Source: Ceratodon purpureus (taxonomy: Eukaryota > Streptophyta > Bryopsida > Pseudoditrichales > Ditrichaceae). Taken from it: a DNA stretch of 64,000 nt. The translations under genes were made by a program, and so were the position numbers. Below the pieces are notes generated by a model, which did no database searches, had not been told where the DNA came from, and saw only the letters and a list, made by a program, of their open reading frames with translations. The stretch is from positions 14,265,668 through 14,329,667 of the forward strand of contig CM026425.1 in NCBI GenBank assembly GCA_014871385.1, given 5' to 3'. Shown piece by piece: positions 22,138 to 34,984 of this stretch (position 1 is its first letter; the number at the start of each line of letters is the position of its first letter).

Positions 22138-23733
22138 AGTAGAGTCAAAGTCAAATACTAGCCATGTTTGAGAAAAAAACAACTTTTAGTATAGTTAAAA
22201 AAAACAAGCATTAAAGATTTGGTTGTTTATTTGGTTTTTCTACTTTAAGAAGAAACATTAGTTTCTATGGTGACCAGCTTAATTTTATGCTAATATTAAT
22301 TTCATTTACAAAAATTAAATTATCTTAATCTTAAATTTCCAAACTTAGTCAAAGTAGTGCAAAGAAGTATATTAGTTTTCAATTTTCTTCTATTTCAAAT
22401 TCTATAATTATATTTATATATATTCTAAATTACACAAGTTCATCTATTAATGGAAGAGAAGATTCTATAGTTAAAACAAATTCACTTAGTAATCACTTTG
22501 TACTTTCTTTCTTTGTGATTTGTCGTCCTACTAATTTTCTCACTATTATCTCGAAATTAAGATGTACCTTCTACTTAGTATCATGTAATAGTTATTATTG
22601 CATAAGAAAGAAAAACAAAAACAAAAACAAAAGAGGAAGAATAGATGTAAAGGTAACAACCGTGAATGCCTAATGGTTGCGTTTCTATTGTTGCCAGAAA
22701 TTTACTTCATTTTGGATGTGGCTATCTATACAATAAAAAAAACGAGCAAAAAAGTGGATGAAATCGCCAAAGTCTTCCAAAAAAATTAACCAAAATTGCC
22801 ACTATTTGGATGAAAATACCTTAGAATAGGTAAATTTTTAAATAAACATGTTTAAATGGATGATTATGTGCATGTTTATCATACTTGGCTACATTTCTAG
22901 TTGGAAACAAAAAAAAAAAGTAATGTCAAGTTGTCCACCTCGAATTGCTTCCACAATTTTGTGCGTCCACTCTACAACAGGTACCGGTATCAAAGTGCTC
23001 TAATACCACTGTAATGTCCTTGTGATACCTGTCCGACACCCGCATGAGACCCGTGCAGGATGCAATCAGAACTGCACAAGCCCACAACGTTGCAAACAAT
23101 GTGGAAGCTCCATGAGATCACACTTCCAGAGGCAGCTCAATTCAAGTCCTTTCACAGATCCTGAAGCTCCATCAGAAGGAGCTCAGTCATCTCTCAATCA
23201 CTCACACATTTCTGCTTCGGTAAGTTAACTTAACTCAGCTTGGATTGCTTAAGTTGTCATTCAGTCATCACTTATGTCAAAGTGTCATTCAATTAGGGTT
23301 CAGATGGTTGAAGATCATAGCCATGAATTAACCAAAAGAGAATGTGAGAGCTCAAGTTGGAATTTTGGAGCTTGGATTTTTTAGATGTTGATTGAATCAT
23401 GACTGACTACTCATTTAGATGATGGTTGAGTCACTGAGTAGTTTGTTTTGCCTTTTTTTGTGTAATTGGGGTGGTATCTAAGGTGTAGTTGAATGGGTAA
23501 CATTGGGTTTTGAAGAGATGAGAATGAGAGTGGAGGTTTAAGCTAGAAGAGGTATGGAGGTGGGATTGGATGTTGTGTGCTTGGTGGTGATGGTGTAAGA
23601 TGGTTGTTGTTGAATTGTTGGTTTAGTGGGATTTGGAAGTTTTGGAGTTTGATGTTGGCAGCTGGGTTTTGGATGATGGGTTTAAGTTCTTGCAGGTGAA
23701 GGTTGTGAAGTTCGTTGCGGTTTGTTTGCAGCG
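22138..23733. other. Spacer and probable leader of the homoserine dehydrogenase gene
   Basis: 22138-22900 is AT-rich with no gene. From about 22990 the composition turns exon-like. A donor-like 'gcttcg|gtaagt' at about 23220 and an acceptor 'ttcttgcag' ending near 23697 suggest a spliced 5' UTR. The open stretch 23022-23228 cannot be joined in frame to the enzyme, so I treat it as leader, possibly with an upstream ORF. Confidence 0.4.
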
Positions 23734-26331
23734 ATGGCTGGCGTCGACAGTGGTGCTGTTCAGGTGGGTTTTTGGGTTATACTCGGAGTTTGTGTTTTGG
23801 ATGTGAAAATTGAGGTGATTTGATGGCCGTTGGTGATGTTAGTCTGTCACTGCTTGCGTGTAGAAAGCAGTGGAGTTAATGGCTAGCTTAGCTGGGCTCT
23901 TATGCGGAATTTGGTTTTTGAATTCTACATGAGAAGTTATGTGAAGTTGGTATGTAATTGCCATGGCGGTGAGGCCAGTGTTTTGGCATGGATTGACTTG
24001 CTAATCTCGAGCCACTGTTTAATTGTGTGGTTTTAGGTCAATGTTCCGTTATCAGTTGGGCTTATTGGCCCAGGTCTGATAGGAAAAGCTCTTCTGAACC
24101 AATTCATTGACCAGGTGCTGCTACTCTTTCAACAGTTCTTTCTATTGTTTCTAGTACAGCAGTTCATTTTTCTTATCTATCTGGCTGGAAATGAGCATTT
24201 CATGTAATTCATAGTACCTTTACAACGCCATCCCTTGCTGGTTTATTGCTAATCGATCTAGATTATTGGGCTTTTATCAGGTGGCAACGTTAAAAAAGGA
24301 ATTCCAAATCGATCTGCGTGTTATGGGGATCATGGATTCGAAGAAGATGTACCGTGATCACTTGTAAGTATCGTGTAATACTTTGTTGCAAGTTGTTTTC
24401 GTGTCGATGCATTTGTTGTTCTGCTCGCTATCAGTTGATTTATATAAATTGGTGCAGAGCTCAGCTCAAGCCTGGGTTATTTGAAAGTTGCTCTCAAATA
24501 TGGTCGTTAAGAAATGAACCTTGTAGTCTTATTCGGAGTGTAATTAGTTTACTTGTTTAGGATCTTGAATTCCTATGTTAGAGGCGGTCCATGAAATGTT
24601 TTCAGATAAGAATTGCTACAAGTCTTGTGGCTGAGTTTCATGGTCTCCGCAGAGGTCTAGACTTGTCGAAGTGGAAGGAGTTGCTTGACACGCACGGAGT
24701 TTCAGCAGACATATCGAAGTTCACTGCCCATTTTGAGGGTCAGGATTTTCCTAATGCTGTGATTATAGACTGCACGGCAAATGCCGAAGTTTCTCAGATG
24801 TACTATGAGTGGATCAGCAAGGGCATCCATATTGTGACTCCTAACAAGAAGACCAATTCAGGCCCCTTCGACCAGGTGCATCCTCGCGTGTAGTTAGCAT
24901 GTTGATGTTTATAATTTGAATTATACATAGCTAAGTACCTGCATGTTGAATAAATGATACTTTTTGTGTTTGTGTTATAGTTTCACAATGTTTATTTTTA
25001 ATTTCTATGTTAAACGGTAAAGACCTATGATAAAGTTCAGTTCTCGTGTAGTCCCGCATCATGCTAGAGCTCTTGAAATGTGGTATCAGCAGCCTGATAA
25101 GAGACGGCATATCTTACGTTTGTTTTGTTATAGTATAAGCGTGTAAGAGAACTTCAGCGGAAATCACACATACACTATTTCTATGAGGCCACTGTCGGGG
25201 CTGGGCTGCCCATTATCAGCACCTTGCGTAGTCTTGTTGAAACTGGTGACAAGATTGTCAAGGTTGAGGGTGTTTTCAGGTCAGTAAGTATCCATGGATT
25301 CACATGATTTAAACTCCTTTCATAAAAATTATATGAGTGTACAGAAAGAATATGTTTTATTTTGTTTCGGTCATGTAACTTTCTTATTGATGGCCTGGAT
25401 TATGTGGATTGTGTTGATGCAGCGGCACATTGAGTTACATTTTTAATAGCTTTAATGGTGAAAAGCCTTTCAGTCAAATCGTTACTGAAGCTAAGGCGGC
25501 TGGATACACCGAGCCTGATCCCAGGGATGACCTTTCTGGCATGGATGTTGCTCGGAAGGTATTCTTTTCATAGTGATGCTTGCTTCAAATTACATGTCTT
25601 GCAAATACTTCATCTACACTATGCACCACTTGAAAATACCATTTGTTTTAGCTTTTTGTGAAAGAAGTTTTCCGCTGACGTGACCAAGTTCCTGTTTGAA
25701 TGCTTCAGGTTGTCATCCTTGCTCGAGAGTGTGGATTGCAGTTGGAACTTGATGACATCAAGATTCAGAGTCTGGTTCCAAAACCACTTCAGGTAATGTT
25801 CTCATCAGGCATCTTTTCATGTTAAGCATGCTTCTAATCATGCTCAGGGGATAATTAATGGCTTGTGTGTTTCAGGGGTTGAACTCTGCTGAAGACTTTT
25901 TGAAAGAGCTTCCAAATTTTGACGAGGAGATGGAATCACAAAGAAAAGATGCTGAAGCATCAGGGGAGGTGAGTAAGACAGGAACATTTTGTCCTTTTGT
26001 TCTTTTCAAACATCATGGTGAGTCTCTGATGAATTGAAAACTTTCTTTGTGTTTGGAACCTGATTTTCTCCGTCCTTCCTCGCAGGTCTTGCGGTATGTA
26101 GGCGTAGTCGATGTGAAGGCCAATGAAGGTAGAGTAGAGCTGCAACGTTTCCCGAAGTCAAATGCTTTTGCCCAGCTCTCAGGTTCCGACAATCTGATCG
26201 CTTTCACAACATCGAGGTATTTGAGGCAGCCCCTTATTGTGAGGGGCCCAGGAGCTGGTGCAGAAGTAACCGCAGCTGGTGTATTCAGTGATCTCTTACG
26301 GGTCGCTTCCTACTTGGGCGCGCCTTCATAA
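23734..26331 (+). CDS. Homoserine dehydrogenase, separate protein of the plant AK-HSDH type
   Basis: Nine exons in consistent phase give about 372 residues: 23734-23763, 24037-24114, 24281-24363, 24653-24875, 25134-25279, 25423-25558, 25709-25792, 25876-25968, 26086-26331. The enzyme reduces aspartate semialdehyde to homoserine with NAD(P)H, on the way to threonine, isoleucine and methionine. The Rossmann start 'VGLIGPGLIGKALL' carries GxGxxG; 'IVTPNKKTNSGP', 'YEATVGAGLPII', 'EGVFSGTLSYIFN', 'GYTEPDPRDDLSGMDVARKV' and 'RGPGAGAEVTAAGVFSDLL' follow in family order. The sequence resembles the C-terminal half of plant bifunctional aspartokinase-homoserine dehydrogenase more than the short bacterial-type plant paralogue. 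No aspartokinase or ACT exons lie upstream in the window, and no clear plastid transit peptide is visible in exon 1 (MAGVDSGAVQ). Confidence 0.92.
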
Positions 26332-28200
26332 ATCTGACTGTTTTTTATAAGTTGCGCAGAAATGATTTAGGAGAACGGTTGGTTTGTAAGTTATGACTAA
26401 CTACACTGTACCTTCTTTCATGTGTCGCATCAACAATAAAAAGGGGGTTGTCTTCTGAAACATGTGGGAACATCGTAGTTATGCCTTTTATATCTTTAGG
26501 TACTCTTGATTGAGTTCTGTACACAGTTTGTTGCCCTTGAAAGCTACCTGTCAGCCAGCTTTCTTTTTTGCTACAATAGAAGATTGAGCCTTGATGGCAA
26601 AGTTTCATTCAATACATTCGTTTATGCACACTGTAGATGCTGTACTCAGTCGGTTCTTTGAAGATGATTGTCAATCTTGAATTATGGTATTTAAAGCTTG
26701 TGACGGCACTTTCAATCAGGAATTTTTTATTTTTTTTGGTTGACTAGTAGCCATATCAATCTCATTAGGAGTACAATAGTAGGTTATGCCTGGACGAAAA
26801 CCTCAACTGTGTTATGTTAGCAGAAGTAACCTATTCCTCTGACTGTAGCAGATAGACAAAAATGTTCATTAACAACTAAAATTCAAATGTCATTTTGTGA
26901 AAGATTCTTAACAAAGCTCGCTTGAGGTTCTGACCAAGAACGCAGCACTGCAATGACGTTGCTCTCAACTTCCTGAATAACAAATGATTCATGAGTTACC
27001 AAACATACACAAACTTACGTGCATCTGATGCATGGAGACTCTTTCGGATAATCAAAATAGTAACGGGTGAAATGCACTAATATGCTAATCAATTCATTTC
27101 AGTAGGAATGTTTCAGATCGCAATTTGGATTCAAGAACACGAGATAGTTTTACTCTGAATTGTGAAAAGTCGAACAATTCTTCGATGTTCAGGTGGTGTC
27201 TTTCTTGCAATTCATGAGTAGTTGGAGCTCCTGGAGTTGAACGTGATTTGTTCTAATGAATATTTGATGTTTTCGGTTGTTTTTGGTTGAAATAACTGAT
27301 GCAGCTGCAATGTCTTCAGCAGATCTAGTTTGTGTCTTGTTGGTTTTGTGTCGCATTAACTTGTGAGTGGTAACATAACGACCATATATATCAGGTGCTG
27401 ATGAGATGGATGCTTTTGAATTCAATAGTTGATCAACCTGGAGATAATACTGTACTTTTTTTGCCCACATTCACAAGTGCTACTCAAAAGCTTCTGTTGC
27501 CGTGTCTACTACACGCCTTTTCTCTTGCTGGTAAAGTGACGAATGCTGCCCATTTAGTTTCACTAAGTGACTGTGCAGATGACACTAAGTTGATACTAGA
27601 TTATACTGGTCAATGTTCCAGTTCCTTACGTGCACACTGATTAGAAACCGAAAGCTGATGCTTCCTTAGCAACTTCTCGACACCATCGACAGATGTCTGC
27701 AAGTCTTGGTTTATGACTAAGATTCAAGGCCACTTATCACATCTATTTCTCAAGATTTACCCAAGATTCTAGCACGAGATAGTTCTGCATACAAATACAC
27801 TTATGGATAATATCAGAAGCAAGAGTGTGTAAGGGACAGTGCTACTAAACAGGTCACTACGACCTAGGTAGATCATGCTACCTCTAATGCCTCCTCGTGG
27901 TAAAACAGTTATGGCAGGACATCAGTTATAGTTGAAAACAACCTTATGAACAAAAACGGGAAATCAAAAAATGCAGCACTTCTAGCTGAATAGTATTTAA
28001 GGAAGTAACATTCAACCAGAATCGACTTTCAGTGGGAACATCTCACTAGGCCCGATGCAAATAGTCCGACGGTGAGCAGATCGGTCGCTGGCGTGCTGAC
28101 AGAGCCTGACAAACCCTTAACACACCTACCTCTTTGTCATTTCTACTTACAATTATCTGGAACGCCTTCTATAAACATGAACAAGAAGCTGATGCATCGG
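26332..28200. other. Convergent 3' region between two genes
   Basis: This holds the 3' UTR of the homoserine dehydrogenase gene (plus) and of the membrane protein gene (minus). Only short open stretches without domain or splice linkage are seen. Confidence 0.5.
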
Positions 28201-31200
28201 CTAATTGAGGAACCAGTTTCGCACATAATCGAGTGGGCGCTCCAAAACCGGTGCAAAGCGATGAATGAGAGGATCGGCTTTGGCACCTATTCTTGACCAT
28301 ACTTGTTGATGATACTGGGAAGTATATGGTGCCCTGTAGAAGAGCTTCAATAACTGGAAACACATCCATGCCACATAGAACTTGTGAGAGCAGAGAGAGA
28401 AAGTCCAAAACTGACAGGTTATAACTTCTAATATTAAAATATTTGGTAGCACTTGGAGGACAAAACGAACTTCTATGTCTACCTCAACAGTGCATAATTC
28501 GTTTCAAAATGTACACATAAGTTTGGCACACATCACAAGTGTGAAAATGAAGATAAAAAGTATTCAACGCCAACCTGCCAGTAGATCAAAGCTTGCACAA
28601 GATTGCGCTGTGGCCTGCATGCAGAACATGACATTGTATCAGTTATTGTACTTATACTCAATTCCCTCAGGCTGATCTGCACCGACAGTTCAGAGTCTGC
28701 ACAACCTAGAGCCATAGTCTTCATCCACTCGTCGGACAAAGTGAAATTAAAATCTCTCATTTCAAAGACTGTTCAAAACGTCTGAACTAGTATCGGTGTT
28801 TTATGCCAAGAAGCTTACGTGATAATCATGAAAATTAACTGGAAACCAATCCCAATCTCTGAATTAGCACTTGTCATTTGCAGCATTGTCCGATTACTTG
28901 CTAATAATTCGCAAGGCCTCTGTAGAAACCTCCTAATCATCCAAAAAAACATATGCATTGCGTGTCAGTCAGGATTGGGCCCTGAAACAAGCCTGGGCAT
29001 AATGCATTCTGAACAGGATGAAGGAAGATGCTTCGAAAAAATAGGATCTGGATACAATCATAATATTCGACCATGCCGCAAAAATAAACAAAGGAGTAGA
29101 ACACAGAAGTACAAGTCTAATGACAGTTGCATGAAATGATTGTCAAGTTGCAAAAGTTTACTTGTAGAGCTGGGTATTGCTGAAATTTCGCCGCAGGAAC
29201 GTCGCTGATTCCTCCAAGGAACGGCAAAAAACAGGAATCACCGCAACTGCATACGTCAAAACTCTTAATGTCCTTTAGATCCGATAAACTATAATTCCTT
29301 TTACTTAAAATATATTCGTGCAAAGTCATTGCATGTTGACTGACAGACCAACACCTCATCCAACACAAACTTTCTATATGCATCAAGTCAAGATAAACAC
29401 AAGGAGGACAGAGATGGACTGCTTACACTTGATGGGATGTATGGATGAGAAAAATATTAGAGAGTACATAAAGGACAGGAAATCCTTAGAAGGAACAACA
29501 GATTGCAACCATTGCTGCAAACCGCGCAAATTCCAAGAACGAGGTCTCTGCACGTATACCACAAGCATAAAATCAATCTTGCGATCGTAAAAATGATCAG
29601 AAGTATGACATGCACTGAATACAGATTATAACGGTGATCTGCCCAATAATTCATGAAGGCGACCCAAAGAGGCAAAATTGGTGTAAGCACCGATTATACC
29701 TGATTATTTAGGTAAAGGCAATGGGCACACGCAATGGCATTACCCGCTAACGAAAAGCGGTATCCTCGGTCAGAAATACCTCGAGGTAGGAATGGAAATA
29801 TGGCAAAGATTGCCATCACCACAACCTGCATTAGCACTTAATTCATCAAATAACAGCAATTCCAAAACTATTCCATGGGAATGTCATATCTCCAGCCTTA
29901 GTGAACTACGCCTCACCCTTGGCATAAGACTTCTGGACTTAATGGATATTTGGAGGCATCAATAACTTCATAAAAGCTGAATCTCATAGAAAGCAATAGC
30001 AAAATCATGCGAATAAAATTAGAACATACCCATGCATTATTGAGAAATTGGAAAGATTTCTGATCAAGTTGGAGAGTGCCATCAGCTGGAGGAGCAGCAC
30101 GTGGAGGCCGTGGAGGGGCGCTCCCAGCCGTGCTTCGAGCTACAATTATAGCGTATCAGAAATAAATCTCAGTAAGTGAATCCTATATCTCGATTGACGA
30201 GCCATCATGTTTTCAGCCATAGCAACAATTCCAGCACATTCGTCTGTTGTAATGATACCAACATTTTGGAAAAATACATAATCAAATGGATCTGTCTTCC
30301 ATCATTTTAATAAACTCAAGCGTACCTGTGTTTGTCCCTGTAGTAGCTGGGCGTTGATTTACCGTAACGTTCGGACCACGAGGAACAGAAGAACTCGCAG
30401 CACTATCTTTGGTGCCGTCTTTCATGCTCGACAGAGGTTCTACCACAAATTCTGGATCCTGCACAGAGCATTTCACATCACCTGCTTTAGGAAGCTCCAT
30501 TTTCAGAATCTAAGACTACAGGCATGCCTACCTTTGCAAGTCATCACTGATCCACAGACCTTGCAAAATGCTTCGACGCCACGTTCGACAAATAATCCAA
30601 GGAACAATCAACCGATTCGACAATTACAAAAATTCCGAAGGTTCCGACATCACTATTCTAAAGGTGCCCAGAGCGAGGACATGCATGGAACAAACAACCG
30701 AAGAGCAGCCCATATACGATCAATCGTAGTTGTGGGAGCTATCAAGTCTATGCCTTGACAGAAAGACGATAACACTACCCAGCATGCAGACGAGAACCCT
30801 TGACAAAATACAACAATGAACCTCCCCGGGGCCACAATATTCTAAACATGTGGAAGCATACCTGATTAATCAAAAGATGCATTAATTTGAATATTACAAA
30901 ACAAAAAATACATCCAACAACCATATGTCTACAACTTAGGGTTTACACCACTCTTGCTTGCATGCATGCATGCATTCATCACCCATACGTACAAGGGTTT
31001 ATAGCTCCACAGCGCATTTGTTTGCATCCATAAACTCCTCTTAAACACCCCTTACATACGCCAATAAACACCTATAAACCCTTGCATATACACCTATTCG
31101 CTCGCCGCATATATCCAATGCCGCAAAAATATTCCACACGGCATTTCTCAAACTCAATAAACAGAACCCTAATCCCTCCAAAAAATCCCCCCCGCACCTC

Positions 31201-31449
31201 ACCAACAACACCATCCTACACCAAACACGAATTTAATCCCTAAACAAAAATAATCAACAAAACGGAAGCCCGATCACGCACCACGAAGCGCTGATAAAAC
31301 TTGAGCTGAAAGTGACGCCGAACCTCCGGCTTCGCACTCAAATGCGGCGGAATGAGCACATTGTTCCAATAATCGGACCAGCGCGAGTCGTCGTCATACG
31401 CATACGCCTCCGCCGCCGCACGCCTCCCCCCCTGAGCCTCCCCCGCCAT
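28201..31449 (-). CDS. Conserved plant multi-pass membrane protein of unknown function
   Basis: Nine exons in consistent phase give about 344 residues: 31449-31282, 30458-30326, 30139-30030, 29825-29700, 29547-29427, 29246-29162, 28917-28819, 28614-28575, 28353-28201. The N-terminus 'SRWSDYWNNVLIPPHLSAKP' and 'HFQLKFYQRFVDPEFVVEPL' is cytosolic-looking, followed by a Ser/Thr/Pro linker. Hydrophobic segments are 'VVVMAIFAIFPFLP', 'FLSFMYSLIFFSS', 'FAVIPVFC' and 'EIGIGFQLIFMII'. The C-terminus reads 'YWQLLKLFYRAPYTSQYHQQ' and 'PLIHRFAPVLERPLDYVRNW'. I know this pattern from single-copy angiosperm proteins of about 350 residues that databases name poorly. A distant link to TMEM33/Pom33 endoplasmic reticulum and nuclear pore proteins is possible but unproven. 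The promoter side carries a MITE 374 bp upstream of the ATG. Confidence 0.85.
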
Positions 31450-31822
31450 CGCTGATAACCTCCAACCAAACACCAAACCTCCCCGCAATTCAATTCCCCC
31501 AACTCCAACTGCCGCAACGATGAACTCACATTCCTGAACTTAATCAATTGCGCCGATCACTCCAACTCCACTCTCCCTGGATCAACTAATTCCTCCGCTC
31601 TCTCTCCGCTCCTGATCGCCGTCCCCTGGGCTGGGATCGAAAACAATGCAAGTCGACGGCAGCTCGATGAGTCGCTTCTTCTCTCCGAGAGAGAGAGAGA
31701 GAGTTTGTGTGTAGTTTGCGAGTCTTGTCTTGTTTGGTTGCAGTCGTTTGTTGTTTGGTGCTGGCTTTCCTGTCTGCGCTAAACTGGTGACTCTTTTCGG
31801 GAGGCGTCACCTTTTTCTTGGG
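31450..31822. promoter_or_regulatory. 5' UTR and proximal promoter of the membrane protein gene
   Basis: The stretch upstream of the ATG carries a (GA)n microsatellite at about 31686-31704 and C/T-rich DNA on the sense (minus) strand, as is common in plant core promoters. A MITE begins at 31823, so the compact promoter lies within about 370 bp or includes the MITE. Confidence 0.4.
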
Positions 31823-32184
31823 GTAAGGTAGCGACACCCATTCCCGTGCCTTTAAGCTAATTATCATACTTCTAAATGAACAATATGAAAAGTAATTATA
31901 CCGATGGAAAGGCAATCAGATATTAATTTAGAATGTATCGAAAAAGTCATGAAATTATAAACTTTATGTATGTTATCAATAGTCAAAGTCAAAAATTGAT
32001 TTGCATATGATGACTGTGTCTAAATGGCCTTGATTCCGTGACTTGGAGAAGCAATTTCTCCCATGAAAAGTTCCTTGTAATAGCAAATTTCTTCAACCAC
32101 CCAAGATCAGAGTCACTCGGATTGAGGTGCCCTGTATGCAAACGGAAACGGGTGCAGTCACGGGAATGGGTGTTGCTACCTTAC
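31823..32184. mobile_element. MITE A with TAAGGTA-type ends
   Basis: A 26-bp terminal inverted repeat matches at 25 positions (left 31823-31848, right 32159-32184); its outer part is GTAAGGTAGC and its inner part ACACCCATTCCCGTG. No coding sequence lies inside. It sits in the upstream region of the membrane protein gene. The near-perfect arms suggest a recent insertion. Confidence 0.8.
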
Positions 32185-32206
32185 ATTAAACAATCAACCC
32201 ATCACT

Positions 32207-32581
32207 AAGGTATACACACCTATGACCGATAACTTAAGCATTTCAACATAGTATAGTTTTTTTTTGTGCGTAGTATCATAAGGTCCATGAAGAATGAGCA
32301 TTTTTTCAAAATTAATTCAGTTAAATTCAAATTACTACAAATTTTTTTGTTCAAAAGTGGCACTGACCCATGACTGACATATAGGTGTACCAATGACCGA
32401 CAACAACAAGAGTAGTGAACAACAACATGTCCACAACACTCAGAGAGGCATTCTATTGGAGGATGCATCCTAAATCGACTGTTCATCAATTATTGGTTAC
32501 TGGTTTTCCATTGCTCTACAACGGGGAAGCCTACATATCAGTCATGGGTTCATTAATATCCGTCATGGGTGTGTATACCTT
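32207..32581. mobile_element. MITE B with AAGGTA-type ends
   Basis: Left arm 32207-32226 and right arm 32562-32581 match at 19 of 20 positions (AAGGTATACACACC core). The interior contains a second, weaker inverted pair ('gacccatgactgacatatagg' type at about 32366 and 32530), so the element may be a composite or fold into a larger hairpin. Confidence 0.75.
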
Positions 32582-32590
32582 GGTGAAACT

Positions 32591-32877
32591 AAGGTACAGA
32601 CACCTATAACCGATTACTTAAGCATTTCTGCCAATATCAAAGCTTGGGTTGTGGATAAGGAGATAATTTTTGTTTGTAGGAAAATAAGGTTCATGAAGAA
32701 TGAGCATTTTTCTATGAATTATTTCCCAATATTGAAATTTGTACGATTTTTTAGAATGGAAAGTACTTTAGAATCCATAACTGAGATATATAAATGAAGT
32801 ACATCTGTTCTTTCACGATCTAGGAATTAGGATATATCTGTTATTGGTACGTTATCGATTCTGGGTGTCTATACCTT
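32591..32877. mobile_element. MITE C with AAGGTA-type ends and ACT flanks
   Basis: The arms at 32591-32612 and 32856-32877 match at about 17 of 22 positions. The three bases outside each end are ACT (32588-32590 and 32878-32880), a likely 3-bp target-site duplication. The whole element aligns with MITE E at 38516-38802 in the same orientation, so these are two copies of one family. Confidence 0.75.
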
Positions 32878-33063
32878 ACTGTTGTTTTTTCCATTTATTA
32901 TTTTTGAGGGTTATGCACAAAGTTGAGTAGAGTTAGTCACGTAAAACAAGAAAAAGAGCGTTCTTCTGCATTCTTGTGAATTTGAAGCCGACACTTTTTA
33001 GATGAAAAACGATGGGTTTTTTATTAGTGCATTGAATTCTCCGGAGAATCTACGGGTGGGCCT

Positions 33064-33475
33064 TAAGGTAGAGAAACCAAAAACCTTTAAAATAAGGTGA
33101 TTCAACTAGAATGGGTGGAGGTAGAAATTTTTTGAATTTTTTTCAGATGAAGAAGAAGAAATGATGAAGAATGTAGTTTGCTTCGTATTTTTATTCCCCG
33201 TAAATAATCGTCTAGAATCTGAAAGTGGAAAGTTTGTCGAATCCTCTTCTTGTATTTTAGAGTTTTCTTAAACCAAACGTGATGGTGTTCTAAAATTGTT
33301 AACTGAGATCACGGAAAACTGGACATGAGACTACTAAAAAAACCACTACTTGATATTATGTGTCAAAATCTGGTTGGTCCATTAAATCTCTGTTTTCATT
33401 CTACCACCTCCTTGATTTTGGGCAACTCTATTACAGGCCTTGAGGGCATTCACAATTTTTGGTTTCTATACCTTA
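33064..33475. mobile_element. MITE D with TAAGGTA-type ends
   Basis: The arms TAAGGTAGAGAAACCAAAAA (from 33064) and the inverted right end (to 33475) match at 19 of 20 positions. The outer seven bases are those of the other local MITEs, but the inner sequence differs, so it is a related subfamily. Imperfect direct repeats ('gaatctacgggtgg' at about 33045 and 'gaatctatgggtgg' at about 33500) flank it. Confidence 0.65.
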
Positions 33476-34984
33476 AACAATACCCATGAAATTCCCTGAA
33501 GAATCTATGGGTGGTCCCTTACAAAACGACTCAACTTGCAGGACATTGGTCCCACATTCTGGAAGAAGAATTCTGCTGAGTAAATTTTGGGTTATAGAAT
33601 CTAAATTTGGCACCAAAATTCTTGAGAAAGATTGTAGAATCTTCAATTTGTGATTTATGAGTTTTATATGTAAAACGTAAACAAAGTTCTACATTCTAAA
33701 AAAGGATTCTCTCGGAAGTTTGATGGATATACGTTTGTGCGCTCTCTTTTTCTTGTTTTGGAGAGATGGTGGTTTTTGGTTATTAGGAGTTTTTAAGTTG
33801 TTGTTTTTATCCTATGTGGAAGTTTGAGATGAGGGTTTGGGTTTTGGTGATGTGGTGTTGGATTTTGGAAATGGAGTTTGTTTCTGGTTGTAAGGAATGT
33901 TTGTTGTAAAGAGAAGTAGTGTAAGAGAACCTTTGCAAGTTAGTTATAAGTGAACAAAATGAAAGAGTCAAATTACCAATTTGATTTTGTAGGTTTAGAA
34001 TTTTTTTCTAATTCATAACTTAAATCTTAACTAAGTATCACATTAGTACCACCCAAGTATCACATAAGTATTATACATAAAATACCAAATAATCTTAGTA
34101 AAAAAAGGATAATAGCTAGATGACCTCTGACAATTCCTAAACCTTGGTTTGGACAAAGGGAGTGGACTTTTGTTTGTTTTAGAGTAAATTTCGAGAAATT
34201 ACTAGATGATGTTGATGAAGATATTTACCATCTAAACATGAAATTTTTCAATTAAAATTATGTTTATTTATAATAAATATTTAGATTTGTTTGTAACTTA
34301 TTCATAAGACGTCCAAAACATTTGTTTTAAGTGCATTAAAATGTTTCTTTCCCTTTATTATTGTAGATTCAATCAAAAAATGATTTGTTTTAATACTAAT
34401 AAATGTATTGAATCTTTTAATGGTCGAAAATTGGTTGATTTACCTTATACGGTACCATATTATGATATGTGTTTTTGTTGTTTGATTCTCGGTTGAATCT
34501 ATGAAAAAGGAGAAAAATGAAAATTAAATGAAAAAGTGTAATAGAACATCCGATAGATTATTTTAAGCTCAGAGTTTTCATATCATTAGTAGATAATAGA
34601 TTTTCTTGCTAAAGTAATTATTTGTCAAATCTAAGAATTTGTACGCATATAAGTTCCAACATCTTTACAACTTTGATATTCCATATGCACTTTTTTATTC
34701 TTTTGATCTTATATGTTAAGGAGAAACTATTTTGCTCAAGTTTAGTTTCTCATTTTCTTTTAGAAAATCCAAGTTTATCGGATTTTTCTAAGTATAATGC
34801 TGAAGTCGTAATCGTAATGGTAATTAGGTACCTGTAACTAAGTAGCACATTGCAAAGGAATCTACGAAATTTCATAGATCATGGTAGATGTTGAACTTAA
34901 AAATTCATTGTCAAATCATTCAATGTAGAGTATGCATTTTCTAAAGAGCTTTTACTTTCAAATCCACTTTTAGTTTAAGATTAT
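33476..34984. other. AT-rich stretch with possible decayed coding or repeat DNA
   Basis: No gene is supported. If the F-box/kelch remnant downstream once had an F-box, its DNA should lie in the right part of this stretch, but I could not recognise one. Confidence 0.35.

Noticed and set aside
22990-23030. Sequence complementary to a methionine-tRNA primer-binding-site-like word near 'gctctaataccac'
   Set aside because: A single imperfect 12-base match; no paired long terminal repeats, no polymerase-like or capsid-like coding remains nearby, so no retroelement is called.
23022-23228. 68-codon open stretch before the homoserine dehydrogenase
   Set aside because: Its splice donor cannot be joined in frame to the enzyme; kept as possible leader with an upstream ORF only.
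30354-30758. 134-codon plus-strand open frame
   Set aside because: It lies antisense to exon 2 and an intron of the membrane protein gene and has no domain.
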